A stretch of 64,000 nt of DNA. Source: Streptomyces olivaceus (GTDB lineage: Bacteria; Actinomycetota; Actinomycetes; Streptomycetales; Streptomycetaceae). Position 1 is the first letter of the stretch, and each line of letters opens with the position of its first letter. Positions 55,039 through 64,000 of this stretch are shown piece after piece. The stretch covers positions 62,001-126,000 of the forward strand of contig NZ_JOFH01000010.1 of the NCBI RefSeq assembly GCF_000721235.1, written 5' to 3'. The translations under genes were made by a program, and so were the position numbers. A model generated the notes under the pieces. It was not told the DNA's origin, did no database searches, and saw nothing but the letters and a program-made list of their open reading frames with translations.

Positions 55039-56829
55039 ATGCGGGACACCGTGCGGCCGCTCGATGCCGACGAGCCCACCGTCGTGGGGCCCTACCGGCT
55101 CCTCGGGCGGCTGGGCTCCGGCGGCATGGGCCGGGTCTACCTGGGCCGCAGCGCCGGCGGACGCACGGTCGCGGTGAAGATCGTGCACCCGCACTTCGCG
55201 CTGGACGAGGAGTTCCGCACCCGCTTCCGGCGCGAGGTGGAGGCCGCCCGGCGGGTCGGCGCCGCCTGGACCGCGCCGGTACTGGACGCGGACCCGGACG
55301 CGCGCGTGCCGTGGGTCGCCACGGCGTACGCGGCCGGCCCCTCCCTGACGGCGGCCGTCGCGGACGGCGGCCCGCTGCCCGCCCACTCGGTACGGGCACT
55401 CGGCGCGGGCCTCGGCGAGGCGCTGGCGGCCGTGCACGAGCTGGGCCTCGTCCACCGCGACGTGAAGCCGTCCAACGTCCTCCTCACCCTCGACGGCCCC
55501 CTCCTGATCGACTTCGGCATCGCCCGTGCCTCTGGGGGAGGCACGGCCTCGCTGACGTCGACGGGCGTGTCGATCGGCTCGCCCGGCTACATGTCGCCCG
55601 AGCAGATCCTCGGCAAGGGCGTGACGGGCGCCGCGGACGTCTTCTCGCTGGGCGCGGTACTGGCGTACGCGGCGACGGGCCGGCCACCCTTCCCCGGGGA
55701 CTCGTCGGCCGCGCTGCTCTACAAGGTCGTCCACGAGGAGCCCCGGCTGGACGGCCTGGACGATCTCGACAGATGTGATGGTCCCGGCGGTGGGCTGCGT
55801 GAGCTGGTCGCGGCCTGCCTGGCCAAGGACCCGGCCGCCCGCCCGGCGCCCGGTGAGGTGGCCCGGCGGCTGGCCCCCGAGGGCGCGGCCCGGCTGGTGA
55901 CCGGCGGCTGGCTGCCGGGGGCGCTGGTGGAGCAGGTCAGCCGCAGCGCCGTACAGCTGCTCAATCTGGAGGCGGCGGAGTCCGCGCCGGGCCCGGGGGC
56001 GGGCGCGGGGTCCGTGACGGCGTCGGGTCCGGTGGGGTTCAGCCGGTCGTCGGTGACGGCGGAGGGCGGGGCCGCGGGAGCCGCGGGGGCGGCGGCCGGT
56101 GTCTTCGGGCCCCCACCGGTGATGCCACCGCACACCCCGCCCCCGTCGCTCTCGCCCTCGTCGCCCTCCCCGCCGGGCTCCGTCCCGGGGCAGCGGAACG
56201 CCGCCGGGCGGAGTGCCGAGCAGGTCGGCGACCGGGCCGCCGGGTCCGCGCCCGACCGGCTGGCCCTCTCCGTCGAGGCGACCGCAACCCGGGGCGCCGG
56301 GGGACGTGGCCGGCGCCTCAGCTGCACCGTGGCGCTCGCGGTGGCGGGCGCGCTGGCGGCGGTGACGGTCGGCTCGGTGTTCGTCCTCGACCTGCTGCCG
56401 GGCGGGGGCAAGGACGCCAACGACTCCGGCGACAGCGCCCCCGCCGGGCGCCCCCCCTCCGCCTCGGCCTCCACCGGCAGCCTGCCCCAGCGCTACGTCG
56501 GCACCTGGGAGGGCCAGGCCGCCGCCCTGGAAGGCAAGCTCCCGCTGGGCACCTTCCGCATCACGATGAAGCGGGTGAACGTCGGCCAGGAACTCGGCAG
56601 GCTGCACCAGACCGACGCGCTGGGCGGCGTCTGCGTCGACGTGCTCACCCTCAAGAAGGTGACCGGCAAGCAGATCGTCGCCGGGTCCGTGGGCGCCGAG
56701 GGCAACCACGACGGCTGCAACCCCGCCCCCACCACGGTCACCTTCGCCCCGGTCGGCGACGACCTCGACTACGCGTCGCGCAGCGAGGAGTCGGGCCGGC
56801 CGGAGGCGCGGCTGTCGAAGATCGGGTAG
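55039..56829 (+). CDS. Transmembrane Ser/Thr protein kinase
   Basis: 596 residues. Kinase domain about 15-275: LLGRLGSGGMGRVYLG, Lys47 in VAVKIVHP, HRDVKPSN (Asp141), IDFGIARA and MSPEQIL. A Pro/Ser/Gly linker follows, then one membrane helix (CTVALAVAGALAAVTVGSVF, about 430-449). The extracellular part (about 475-596) begins RYVGTWEGQAAALEGKLPLG and has a pair of cysteines; it lacks PASTA repeats and I do not recognise it. ATG 55039 lies 8 bases from GGGGGAGGGG; GTG 55030 is too close. It is next to the type VII ATPase, convergent, and FHA domains like that in EccC can bind phosphothreonine, so a link is possible. Confidence 0.9.
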   Translation: MRDTVRPLDADEPTVVGPYRLLGRLGSGGMGRVYLGRSAGGRTVAVKIVHPHFALDEEFRTRFRREVEAARRVGAAWTAPVLDADPDARVPWVATAYAAGPSLTAAVADGGPLPAHSVRALGAGLGEALAAVHELGLVHRDVKPSNVLLTLDGPLLIDFGIARASGGGTASLTSTGVSIGSPGYMSPEQILGKGVTGAADVFSLGAVLAYAATGRPPFPGDSSAALLYKVVHEEPRLDGLDDLDRCDGPGGGLRELVAACLAKDPAARPAPGEVARRLAPEGAARLVTGGWLPGALVEQVSRSAVQLLNLEAAESAPGPGAGAGSVTASGPVGFSRSSVTAEGGAAGAAGAAAGVFGPPPVMPPHTPPPSLSPSSPSPPGSVPGQRNAAGRSAEQVGDRAAGSAPDRLALSVEATATRGAGGRGRRLSCTVALAVAGALAAVTVGSVFVLDLLPGGGKDANDSGDSAPAGRPPSASASTGSLPQRYVGTWEGQAAALEGKLPLGTFRITMKRVNVGQELGRLHQTDALGGVCVDVLTLKKVTGKQIVAGSVGAEGNHDGCNPAPTTVTFAPVGDDLDYASRSEESGRPEARLSKIG

Positions 56830-56936
56830 CGGGACCGGCGGCCGGCCGGGGGAAGGGGAGGCCCCGGTTCCCCGCCGCCCCGTCCGTCCCGGCTCGGCCG
56901 TCCCGCCTCTGCCGATCCTCCTCCTGCCCCCTCGGC

Positions 56937-59900
56937 TCAGCCCGGGACCACGACCGTGCGCAGTTCCCCGTCGCCGAGGTGGAGCATGCCCTTGCCCGGC
57001 GCGACCTGGCCGCCGACCATGCCGCGCGAGATGCGCAGGCCGATGAGGTCGCCGCTGGAGGACTCCTGCGGGGAGAGCAGGATGCCGCGGCGGGCCTTCT
57101 TGGCGTCCACCTGCCACCCGGAGAAGCCGCTGCACACGTCCTCCTCGTCACCGGCGATGACGAGGGCGAGGCCGCGTTCGGCCCCACGGGACACGATCTT
57201 CTTCATCTGGCTCTCGGCGTCGCAGTCCTCCAGGATCTCGCCGTCGTCGATGAGCACGGCGATCGGCTCCTCCGGGCTGGCCTCGTCGATCAGCTCCTCG
57301 AACTCGTCCTCGTCGATGTCGTCGCCGGTGAAGACCTTCAGTACGCCCTCCCTGCCGTCCAGTTGCCGTACCGGTGACTGACGGGGCGCCGCGACGACCA
57401 GGCGGGTGCCCTGGGCCAGGAGCGACTGGGCGACGTTCATCAGCACCGTGGAGCGGCCCGACTTGGCGGGCCCCGCGATGACGAACGACGGCACGCCGTC
57501 GGCGAGGTCGGGCCCGAAACCGACGATCTCGTCGCCGCCGATGCCGATCAGCGCCCACAGCTTGGAGCGGGACGACTCCGGGTCGCGCATCTCCCAGGCA
57601 TCCGGGAAGGCGATCCGGCTGGGCAGGCTGTCGACGCGGAACGGCCGCCGGGCACGCGGCACTTCGGCGTCGCGGGCCGTGGCGGCCTCGCCGATGGCGG
57701 TGATCGCCGCCGCCTGGCCCTGTCCCGTGGTGTCCTCGGAGAGCAGCGCGAACTGAGTCTCCGTACCGGCCTCGTTGCGGAAGGCGCGGCCCGGCGGGAT
57801 CTCCTCGGGCACCTTGCGGGTCGGGATGCCGAGGGCGGAGAAGTCGCCGCGGTCGGCCAGGCGCAGACCGTACTTGTCCTCGGTGAGGGTCGCGATGCGT
57901 CCCACGAGCAGCGTGCGGTCACCGGTCAGGACCAAGTGGATGCCGACACTGGCGCCTTCGCGCATCATCGTCTGCAACTCGTCGGTCAGCGACCCGTGGT
58001 CGACCTCGCCGAGGGTGGGCACCCAGCCCTCCCACCGGTCGAGGAGCACCACGATGTGCGGCAGCCGCTCGTCCTCCGCCACCGAGGTCCGCTGCTCGCC
58101 GATGTCCGCGAACCCCGCGTCGGCCAGCAGGTCCTGCCGGCGGGACAGTTCGCCCTTGAGCCGGTTGACGAGGCGCACCACCCGCTCGGTCTGGTTGCGG
58201 CCCACGACCGCGCCGCAGTGCGGCAGCCGGGTCAGCGCGTTGAGAGCGCCGTTGCCGCAGTCGATGCCGTACAGGTGGACGTCGGCGACGGAATGGGTGC
58301 GGGCCAGCGAGCCCGCGATGGTGCGCAGCACCTGCGAACGGCCGCTGCGCGGGGCACCGCCGATCATCAGGTGGCCGAAGCTCGCGAAGTCGACGACGAC
58401 CGGGCGGCGAGCCTGGTCGGAGGGCAGGTCCTCGATGCCGAACGGGGCGGGCGGCAGCTTGCCCGGGGCGGCGCCGGCGAGGACCGGGGCGTCGATGTCG
58501 TCAAGCAGCAGCGTCTCGTCGAGCGCCGGCAGCCAGGGACTGTGCTGGGCCGGAATGCCCAGGGACCGGTTGGCGTCGCGCACCGCGTCCACGAGCACCT
58601 TGAGGTCGGTGACCTCGTCGTCCTCGCGGGCCTCCGTCTTCGGCTTGGTCAACGCCGCACGGCCCAGGTCCTCCCAGCCCAGCGCCCCGACCCACGGCGC
58701 GAGCGCGGCGGGGTCGGCGGCACCGGGGCGGCGGCCACCGACGCGCCCCGACTGGAAGGGAACCAGGGAGGAGTGGCCGAGCCGCACGTAGGCGCGCCCC
58801 GGGGTGTTCTTCGAGATGTGCCCGGCCTCGGGCGAGTCGATGACGTCGCTCGACTCGCCGCCGTCGGTCACGCGCAGCGCGATCCGCAGGTTGGTGTTGG
58901 CACGGATCTCGGGGGAGACCACACCGCTGGGCCGCTGCGTGGCGAGCAGCAGGTGGATGCCGAGGGAACGCCCTCGCTGGGCGATGTTGACGAGCCCGGT
59001 CACGAAGTCGGGCAGGTCGCGCACCATGGAGGCGAACTCGTCGATGACGATGAGCAGCCGAGGCACCGGAGCATGCGAGGGATCGCGTTTGACGAGATCC
59101 TGGTAGTCCTCGATGTCCTTGGCGTCGGCGGCGGCCAGGATGTGCTCGCGCCGCTTCAGCTCGGCCCCGAGCGACTCCAGCGCCCGCTCGACCAGGTGCG
59201 CGTCGAGGTCGGTCACCATGCCGACGGTGTGCGGCAGCTTCACGCAGTCCTTGAACGCCGACCCTCCCTTGTAGTCGACGAGGACGAAGGTCATGTTCTC
59301 GGGCGTGTTCGCCACGGCGAGCGCCGCCACGATGGTCTGCAGCAGCTCCGACTTGCCGGAACCGGTCGTACCGGCGATGAGGCCGTGCGGCCCGTCCTTG
59401 CGCATGTCGATGCCGAAGGGACCGTCGTACGACTCGCCGATGACGGCCATCGTCGACTGCCCGCCCATCCGCCAGCGGGCGCCGATCGCGTCGGCCGTCG
59501 GCGGCTCCAGCTGCAGCACGTCGAGGAGCCGGCTCGCCCCGGGCAGCGCGGAGTCCTCGGTCTCCCCGCTGATGTCCCGCAGCGCGGACATGGCACGCGC
59601 CAGCCGCAGGCACCAGGCGGACGTGACGAAGTCCGGCCGTACGTCGGTGATCCGCTCGACCCCCGCCTCCTCGACCCGCAGCCGCAGCTTCTCGGTACGA
59701 GCCCGCTGCTCGGTCTCGGCCGGGGCGCCCGTGTGCCACGCCTGGAACGACGGGAAGCCCCCCACGACCGGCTGCGCGGCCTGCACCTGCTCCTCGTCCT
59801 GCGGCCGGCCACTCTCCTCGGCCATCGGCTCGGCGACGACGAACGCCTGGCACTCACCCGGCAGGAACCGCTCCTCGGCGTCCAGGCAGACGGCGAACAT

Positions 59901-61523
59901 CGACACGGCCGGCCCCTCACGCAGCAGCCGCACCACGCCGGGCAACGACCGCAGCCGCCGAGACCCGTCCCACACCACCACGATGTCCGGATCGCTGAAG
60001 CTGCTCCCCTGCGCCCCGCCGCCCTTCTGCTCCGCGGCCTTCTTGCGGGCGTCGAGGATCTGCGTCAGCTCGCCGATGCGGGCCCCGACGGTCTCGGCGT
60101 CGGTGCCGATGAGGACGTTGACGTCCTGTCCGCCGGAGGGCTTGGAATGCGGCAGCCACCGCACCCAGTCCCACCCGCTCTGCGCGGAGTTCTCACTCAG
60201 CACGTAGAACTGCACGTCCATGGGGCTGTGCAGCGCGGCGGTCTGCGCGACGGCCCACCGCCCGAGCGACCGCGCGGAATCCCCGGGCCCGGCGATGCCG
60301 ACGACCCCGAGGGTGCGCAGCGACAGCGCGACGGGAGCGTCCTGGATCTTCCAGGTGACCTGCCGCCGGTGGTCGTCCTGCTCGGGATCGTCGAGCACGA
60401 CCTCGGAGGCCAGTTGGCCGGTCCCCACCCGTACCAGCAGATGGTCCCGATCGGTGCGCCGCCGCTCCCACAGCCGCGTCCGCGGCCCGGTCCCGACGGA
60501 GAGCACGACCGCAGGATCCGGAATGGCCTGTCGCCGATCGTCCCGCTCGGCGACCAGCGCGTCCCGCGCGTCCTTCTCGATCCGCTCCTTCTGCTCCTCG
60601 TACTCCTTGACCTGCTTGGCGTGGGACTTGCGCCCGTGCTTCTTGTCGTTGAAGTAGTTGGCGAACAGCAGGATCGGGCTGAGCCCCGCCATGATCAGGT
60701 AGTACCACCGGCCGAACACGGCCACCGCGATGACGGCACCGACGAGCGGCGTCAGCGCCATCAGCCAGGGCAGCGGCCGGGCCTCGTACTCGCGGGGCGG
60801 CGACGGCAGCCGGAAGCTGGTCTGCCGCTGCGGCGGGCGCAGCCGCGGCGGCCGGTTGTAGTCGAGCCCGACCCCGTCCTCGGACCACTTGAGCGCGGCG
60901 TTGGGCGGCGCGTACCGGGCCAGCTCGACGAGCGAGTTCCCGACCCCGATCTGCCCCCCGAGCGGCCACTCCTCACTGTCCCGGTCCTTGACGGTCTCCC
61001 CGTCGAGGGTGACCTTCTCCTTGTCGCCGTGCACGACGACCTTGCAGGCCCCGTCGCTGGAGACGGACAGCGTCAGCGCCCGGGCCTCGACCTCGGGATC
61101 CTCGATCTTGACGTAGGCGGCAGGCCCACTCCCGATGTCGTACTTCCCGACCCCGAGCCGGTGCACGAACCCGGCCCCCGGCCCGCCGACGACCCGCAGC
61201 TCCACGAGCCCGGTGGGCTCCCCGGGCAGGCACCCGGACGGATCCTGGAGCGAGACGACGGCCCCCTCGCGCAACGGCGACCCGACAACGGTGGCCGAAG
61301 GATCAACGGCGTACCCGTCCACATAGACAAGCGGAGCGCCGCCGCTCCCGCCGCCGCCCTGCTGCCGCTGATGCCCGATCGGAATGACCTGCGCGCCCGA
61401 GACCCCGACCTGCTTGGCCAGCTCCTCGGCGATGTCCCCGACGGTGGACTCGGGATCGGCGTCGAGTACGACGTCGGCGGCACCCCCGCCGTACGGGTCG
61501 ACGACGGTCAGAGTCAGTCGCAC
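56937..61523 (-). CDS. eccC: Type VII secretion ATPase, FHA-FtsK/SpoIIIE (EssC/EccC-like)
   Basis: 1528 residues. Order: a ubiquitin-like/FHA-associated N-terminus (1-90), an FHA domain (about 105-190, GKYDIGSGPAAYVKIEDPEV), two membrane helices (about 248-295, MALTPLVGAVIAVAVFGRWY), then three FtsK/SpoIIIE ATPase domains. Walker A motifs are AGTTGSGKS (about 715), GGAPRSGRS (about 1054) and AGPAKSGRS (about 1348); only the first has a canonical Lys-Ser, the others have Arg-Ser. A Walker B is seen in LLIVIDEFASMV. This is the EssC/YukBA layout rather than split mycobacterial EccCa/EccCb. GTG 61523 has GGAGG upstream. Confidence 0.94.
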   Translation of the reverse strand: MRLTLTVVDPYGGGAADVVLDADPESTVGDIAEELAKQVGVSGAQVIPIGHQRQQGGGGSGGAPLVYVDGYAVDPSATVVGSPLREGAVVSLQDPSGCLPGEPTGLVELRVVGGPGAGFVHRLGVGKYDIGSGPAAYVKIEDPEVEARALTLSVSSDGACKVVVHGDKEKVTLDGETVKDRDSEEWPLGGQIGVGNSLVELARYAPPNAALKWSEDGVGLDYNRPPRLRPPQRQTSFRLPSPPREYEARPLPWLMALTPLVGAVIAVAVFGRWYYLIMAGLSPILLFANYFNDKKHGRKSHAKQVKEYEEQKERIEKDARDALVAERDDRRQAIPDPAVVLSVGTGPRTRLWERRRTDRDHLLVRVGTGQLASEVVLDDPEQDDHRRQVTWKIQDAPVALSLRTLGVVGIAGPGDSARSLGRWAVAQTAALHSPMDVQFYVLSENSAQSGWDWVRWLPHSKPSGGQDVNVLIGTDAETVGARIGELTQILDARKKAAEQKGGGAQGSSFSDPDIVVVWDGSRRLRSLPGVVRLLREGPAVSMFAVCLDAEERFLPGECQAFVVAEPMAEESGRPQDEEQVQAAQPVVGGFPSFQAWHTGAPAETEQRARTEKLRLRVEEAGVERITDVRPDFVTSAWCLRLARAMSALRDISGETEDSALPGASRLLDVLQLEPPTADAIGARWRMGGQSTMAVIGESYDGPFGIDMRKDGPHGLIAGTTGSGKSELLQTIVAALAVANTPENMTFVLVDYKGGSAFKDCVKLPHTVGMVTDLDAHLVERALESLGAELKRREHILAAADAKDIEDYQDLVKRDPSHAPVPRLLIVIDEFASMVRDLPDFVTGLVNIAQRGRSLGIHLLLATQRPSGVVSPEIRANTNLRIALRVTDGGESSDVIDSPEAGHISKNTPGRAYVRLGHSSLVPFQSGRVGGRRPGAADPAALAPWVGALGWEDLGRAALTKPKTEAREDDEVTDLKVLVDAVRDANRSLGIPAQHSPWLPALDETLLLDDIDAPVLAGAAPGKLPPAPFGIEDLPSDQARRPVVVDFASFGHLMIGGAPRSGRSQVLRTIAGSLARTHSVADVHLYGIDCGNGALNALTRLPHCGAVVGRNQTERVVRLVNRLKGELSRRQDLLADAGFADIGEQRTSVAEDERLPHIVVLLDRWEGWVPTLGEVDHGSLTDELQTMMREGASVGIHLVLTGDRTLLVGRIATLTEDKYGLRLADRGDFSALGIPTRKVPEEIPPGRAFRNEAGTETQFALLSEDTTGQGQAAAITAIGEAATARDAEVPRARRPFRVDSLPSRIAFPDAWEMRDPESSRSKLWALIGIGGDEIVGFGPDLADGVPSFVIAGPAKSGRSTVLMNVAQSLLAQGTRLVVAAPRQSPVRQLDGREGVLKVFTGDDIDEDEFEELIDEASPEEPIAVLIDDGEILEDCDAESQMKKIVSRGAERGLALVIAGDEEDVCSGFSGWQVDAKKARRGILLSPQESSSGDLIGLRISRGMVGGQVAPGKGMLHLGDGELRTVVVPG

Positions 61524-61784
61524 GCTTGTCCTCCCCAGGCGAGCCCACAGTCCCAGGCGACGATATCCGTCGCGTGTCGCGATACGGCAACAGGGATGCG
61601 CCCGGCCGTTCCCGAAGGCAACGCAGGGATGTGACACCACTGGCCTCCCCCGTAAGCTGCTGCCTCAAGAGCGGACGATCACACCGGCCAGCACACACGG
61701 CCGGTCCGACCGGTGCGCCGGTTCGGTCCGCAAACGAGGAGCCACGGGGGTTGGCCCTGCGGCGTTGTGAGAGGAAGCGGTCTC

Positions 61785-62087
61785 ATGGCCAAGGACCTTG
61801 ATGTCACATATGACGACATGCGGAGTGCGGCGAAGCACGTCGTGAAGGAGAAGGAAAAGCTCCAGGAGAAGCTCGACGGCCTCCGCAAGTACATCTCCAA
61901 CCTGGTGGAGGGCGGCTACGTCACGAAGTCCTCCTCCAAGGCCTTCGACGAGAACTTCGACGAGTTCACCAAGGGCGCGAAGGAAACCCTCGACGGCCTC
62001 GACGGCATGGGCAACTACCTGACGACCGCCGCCGACAAGTTCGAGCAGATCGACGAGGAACTGGCGAAGCAGGCGCGGAGCAAGTAG
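61785..62087 (+). CDS. WXG100-like small secreted protein (atypical)
   Basis: 100 residues, two long helices joined by a short turn: AKDLDVTYDDMRSAAKHVVK to SNLVEGGYV, then SSSKAFDENFDEFTKGAKET to FEQIDEELAKQARSK. Length, fold and place, divergent from the type VII ATPase, match an Esx/WXG100 substrate, but the hairpin reads VEGGY and the tryptophan is absent. A distant YxxxD/E-like signal could be F86-D90 (FEQID) rather than the canonical form. ATG 61785 has GAGAGGAAG upstream. Confidence 0.8.
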   Translation: MAKDLDVTYDDMRSAAKHVVKEKEKLQEKLDGLRKYISNLVEGGYVTKSSSKAFDENFDEFTKGAKETLDGLDGMGNYLTTAADKFEQIDEELAKQARSK

Positions 62088-62177
62088 CGCAGGCGGACGC
62101 CGAGCGGGACGCGGTGCGGCGGGGGATGCCACATGCCTCGCCGCACCGCTGCCGCGGGAACGGGTGAGGATGCGTCC

Positions 62178-62894
62178 TCAACCCGCCTCGTCGGCCGATG
62201 CTTCGGCCGGGTCGACGAAGGACACCGTCTGAAGAATGGCCTCCAGCATTTCGCAGAACTGCGGCCAGTGATCCACGTATGCCGTGAGAAGCGTGAAGAC
62301 CGCGGTGAAAGGTCCTGTGGGGAACGGGACGTGCACTTGTATCTGCGCGGTGACGACCTCCTTGGCCTCTCCGTCGGCCGTGGCTTCCGGATTGATCCGG
62401 TACTCGCGCCATGTGATGCAGGCCACTGCCGGGCCGCACGGTAGATCCAGCCACCGGACGTCGTTGTGCTGCTCCGCCGACAGGGCCGCGACGATCCCCT
62501 GAGCCACGACGTCCGTGTTCGCGCCCTCGTGCTCCGTCGGGACCGCGGCCAGAGTGAAAGCGCACTGCGCGGCACCTTCCGACAAGTCGTGCCGGGTCTC
62601 GCCGCTGTCCGGCGCGAGGCTCTCGTCGGCGGTGGAGAACAGCCCCAGCGCGGCGTACGAGACACCGGTGTCCGTCAGGAGTTCCGCCAATGCCGCGTAG
62701 TACGGCGCCGCCGGGCCCCAGACGGAGTCGTCCCCCCGCGAATACAGCTCGCGCACGAAGGAGTCGGCACGCTCGGCCCGCCCCTCAGCGCTGTCGGCGA
62801 GCGGCAACGCGAAGAAGCCTTCCGGCGTGAGGAACCAGAGCGGGGGAGGCTCGGAAGGCGGCGCCGGAACAGCGTGATGCGAGAGAGAAGTCAT
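62178..62894 (-). CDS. Hypothetical protein next to type VII secretion genes
   Basis: 238 residues, no signal peptide or obvious membrane helix. Features: an early PLWFLTPEGFFALPLAD, SFVRELYSRGDDSVWGPAAP, and a C-terminal part with FTAVFTLLTAYVDHWPQFCE. It resembles in length and composition the accessory proteins that accompany orphan EssC loci in Streptomyces, but I do not recognise a domain. It is convergent with the WXG100-like gene and in the same direction as the next unknown gene, 40 bp upstream. Confidence 0.7.
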   Translation of the reverse strand: MTSLSHHAVPAPPSEPPPLWFLTPEGFFALPLADSAEGRAERADSFVRELYSRGDDSVWGPAAPYYAALAELLTDTGVSYAALGLFSTADESLAPDSGETRHDLSEGAAQCAFTLAAVPTEHEGANTDVVAQGIVAALSAEQHNDVRWLDLPCGPAVACITWREYRINPEATADGEAKEVVTAQIQVHVPFPTGPFTAVFTLLTAYVDHWPQFCEMLEAILQTVSFVDPAEASADEAG

Positions 62895-62934
62895 CGTCTT
62901 GCGGGCTCGATTTCAGAGATGTGTGTGAACTTCG

Positions 62935-63846
62935 TCAGAAGTCGCCGGGGAGGTAGTCGTCGATGTCAACTCGCCGCCCTTCGGCGTCCAAGGTGACACG
63001 CACCTCTGCGATACCAAATGCAGGCGTCAGGCGGGCGGGTAGGAGGATCTCGGCTCGGAGGCGTCCCGTTGGGTTGCGGGTGATGTTCGCGGGCGCCGAG
63101 TCCGAGTTCTCATTCTCCGCAGTGAAATCAAGTACCGCCTGTCGCTGAGGGGGCGGGAGGGTTTCGAGTGGGATCAGATCACGCGGGGGCGCCAGATAGC
63201 GCATCAGCTGTTGCCGTCCGCTGGAGCACAACCTGCTCCACGACCCGTCCTTGAACGTGATGGTGAAGTCGTTCCCCTCCTTGAAATTGCGAGGAGTCAC
63301 GGCTTCGATCTCGGTGAGAGGGCACTCCCAGATCATTTCGTCCTCGAAGACCCTCTCGCGTACGGAGAGCAGCACGACGACCAGTCTCTGATCCGTGACG
63401 ATCAGATGAGTGTGGCCGTTCTTTCGTTTCATCCGGCCGGGGTCCAGCTGCCACGGAAGAGTACGGGCCCTCGTCATCGGCGCGGCCCACATCACGGGGA
63501 AGTCGTCAACCTCGTTGGTCGGCTCGTCAGGCGTGTCCTTACCCTCTTCGGAGGGTGCGACGCTGGTACCGGTGACATTGCCGCCGGCGGAGCTGAGCAG
63601 GGCCATCACTGCCACCCCCGCGACCTTGGCCGCGCCCAGCAGGGTCTTCTGGGCGGCCGAGCCTGCGCTCGTGTGCGGGGTGAAGGACGGCCCGGCGGGC
63701 CAGCCCGCCAGCTCGTGCTGAATGTCGTGGCGTTCGGTGTCCCGGAACCAGCGCATGCCCTTGACGCGTGACGCGGCTCCGGTGGCGAAGGCCACTGAAG
63801 ACCGAGCAACCATGTTTTCGTCCGGATCCGGCTGCCAGATGTTCAT
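62935..63846 (-). CDS. Hypothetical membrane-associated protein
   Basis: 303 residues. One hydrophobic stretch (TLLGAAKVAGVAVMALLSSA, about 68-87) follows a soluble N-terminus, then a proline/acidic linker. The middle (GHTHLIVTDQRLVVVLLSVR, then DEMIWECPLTEIEAVTPRNF and FTITFKDGSWSRL) has a pleckstrin-homology-like alternation, as in bacterial PH-domain proteins. ATG 63846. It lies between unknown genes of the secretion locus. The PH-like fold is my reading, not established. Confidence 0.65.
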   Translation of the reverse strand: MNIWQPDPDENMVARSSVAFATGAASRVKGMRWFRDTERHDIQHELAGWPAGPSFTPHTSAGSAAQKTLLGAAKVAGVAVMALLSSAGGNVTGTSVAPSEEGKDTPDEPTNEVDDFPVMWAAPMTRARTLPWQLDPGRMKRKNGHTHLIVTDQRLVVVLLSVRERVFEDEMIWECPLTEIEAVTPRNFKEGNDFTITFKDGSWSRLCSSGRQQLMRYLAPPRDLIPLETLPPPQRQAVLDFTAENENSDSAPANITRNPTGRLRAEILLPARLTPAFGIAEVRVTLDAEGRRVDIDDYLPGDF

Positions 63847-63886
63847 CGCTATACGCTCTTCCTGCCCGGGAACTCTTGTCCTCTAC

Positions 63887-64000
63887 TCAATCACCGGACA
63901 CGGCCTGGCCGATGTGTGTCGCCACCTTCGGTGCAATTTTCAGGCTGCCGTCGAGGGCCCTGCCCACACCGCTGATCGGATCCATGTTCCCCTTGAAGAA
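63887..64000 (-). CDS. Partial hypothetical protein, C-terminal end
   Basis: Frame open to the window edge. The visible C-terminus, about 37 residues, reads MDPISGVGRALDGSLKIAPK followed by VATHIGQAVSGD and then TGA. No family is recognisable from so short a piece. The stop is 40 bp before the start of the upstream-facing PH-like gene, same direction, so it is probably in the same transcription unit. Confidence 0.45.
   Translation of the reverse strand, partial: FFKGNMDPISGVGRALDGSLKIAPKVATHIGQAVSGD

Noticed and set aside
57936..61634. A 1232-codon open frame opposite the EssC-like gene
   Set aside because: Antisense shadow: low-complexity Arg/Gly/Pro/Leu composition, no domain, while the other strand has clear FHA and ATPase motifs.

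Overview
The window is chromosomal DNA from a Streptomyces or a very close relative. Base composition is very GC-rich, many starts are GTG, genes are packed with 4-bp ATGA or GTGA overlaps, and there are many TetR-type regulators and twin-arginine or lipoprotein signals. Menaquinone genes are of the futalosine type. From memory, the gene order from hemL to the FtsK/EssC gene matches the S. coelicolor SCO4469 to SCO4508 neighbourhood. I see no tRNA, rRNA, CRISPR array, intact insertion sequence or prophage.

Layout. 0-8 kb is an accessory stretch: HEAT-repeat proteins (one fused to a MerR domain), two short-chain dehydrogenases each divergent from a regulator, a DUF3159 membrane protein, a SnoaL-like protein and a HExxH protein with a Gly-Gln-Gln repeat. 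8-20 kb holds cobalamin (corrin ring) genes: cobL-cobM, cbiD, cobK, cobG-cobH-cobIJ, and cobN behind a cobalamin riboswitch. 19.8-22.3 kb is a loose junction: a quinone oxidoreductase/TetR pair with twin operators, a truncated and frameshifted flavoprotein remnant, and one hypothetical gene. 22.8-30.7 kb runs hemL, phosphoglycerate-mutase-like, Tat lipoprotein, then System II cytochrome c maturation (thioredoxin, CcdA, ResB, CcsB). 30.7-37.7 kb carries an orphan condensation-like enzyme, a secreted hydrolase, a receptor Ser/Thr kinase with a ricin-type lectin domain, and a LysR/DoxX/VOC group.

37.7-42.6 kb is the late futalosine menaquinone cluster (UbiD-, UbiA- and UbiX-like, an AsnC regulator, MqnE); mqnA lies apart at 54.1 kb. 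43.8-45.4 kb has a 33-codon cysteine-rich leader peptide before a DAACS-family symporter, probably a cystine importer under cysteine-sensing control. 46-52.7 kb holds a fatty-acid module (TetR, MaoC/HtdX-like hydratase, FabG4-like reductase, divergent thiolase, acyl-CoA synthetase). 52.8-57 kb has a methyltransferase, a cold-shock protein with a long structured leader, mqnA and a second receptor Ser/Thr kinase. 57-64 kb begins an EssC-type type VII secretion locus: FHA-FtsK/SpoIIIE ATPase, a divergent small WXG100-like protein without the tryptophan, and unknown proteins running off the edge.

Connections. hemL makes 5-aminolevulinate, the shared precursor of haem (used by the cytochrome c genes) and corrin (used by the cob genes). 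Menaquinone and cytochrome c genes both serve respiration. The most distinctive signals are the cysteine leader/symporter unit, a 36-bp tandem repeat that lengthens CobK into the end of the opposing cobIJ gene, a hybrid corrin gene set (CobG together with CbiD), and the noncanonical type VII secretion locus.
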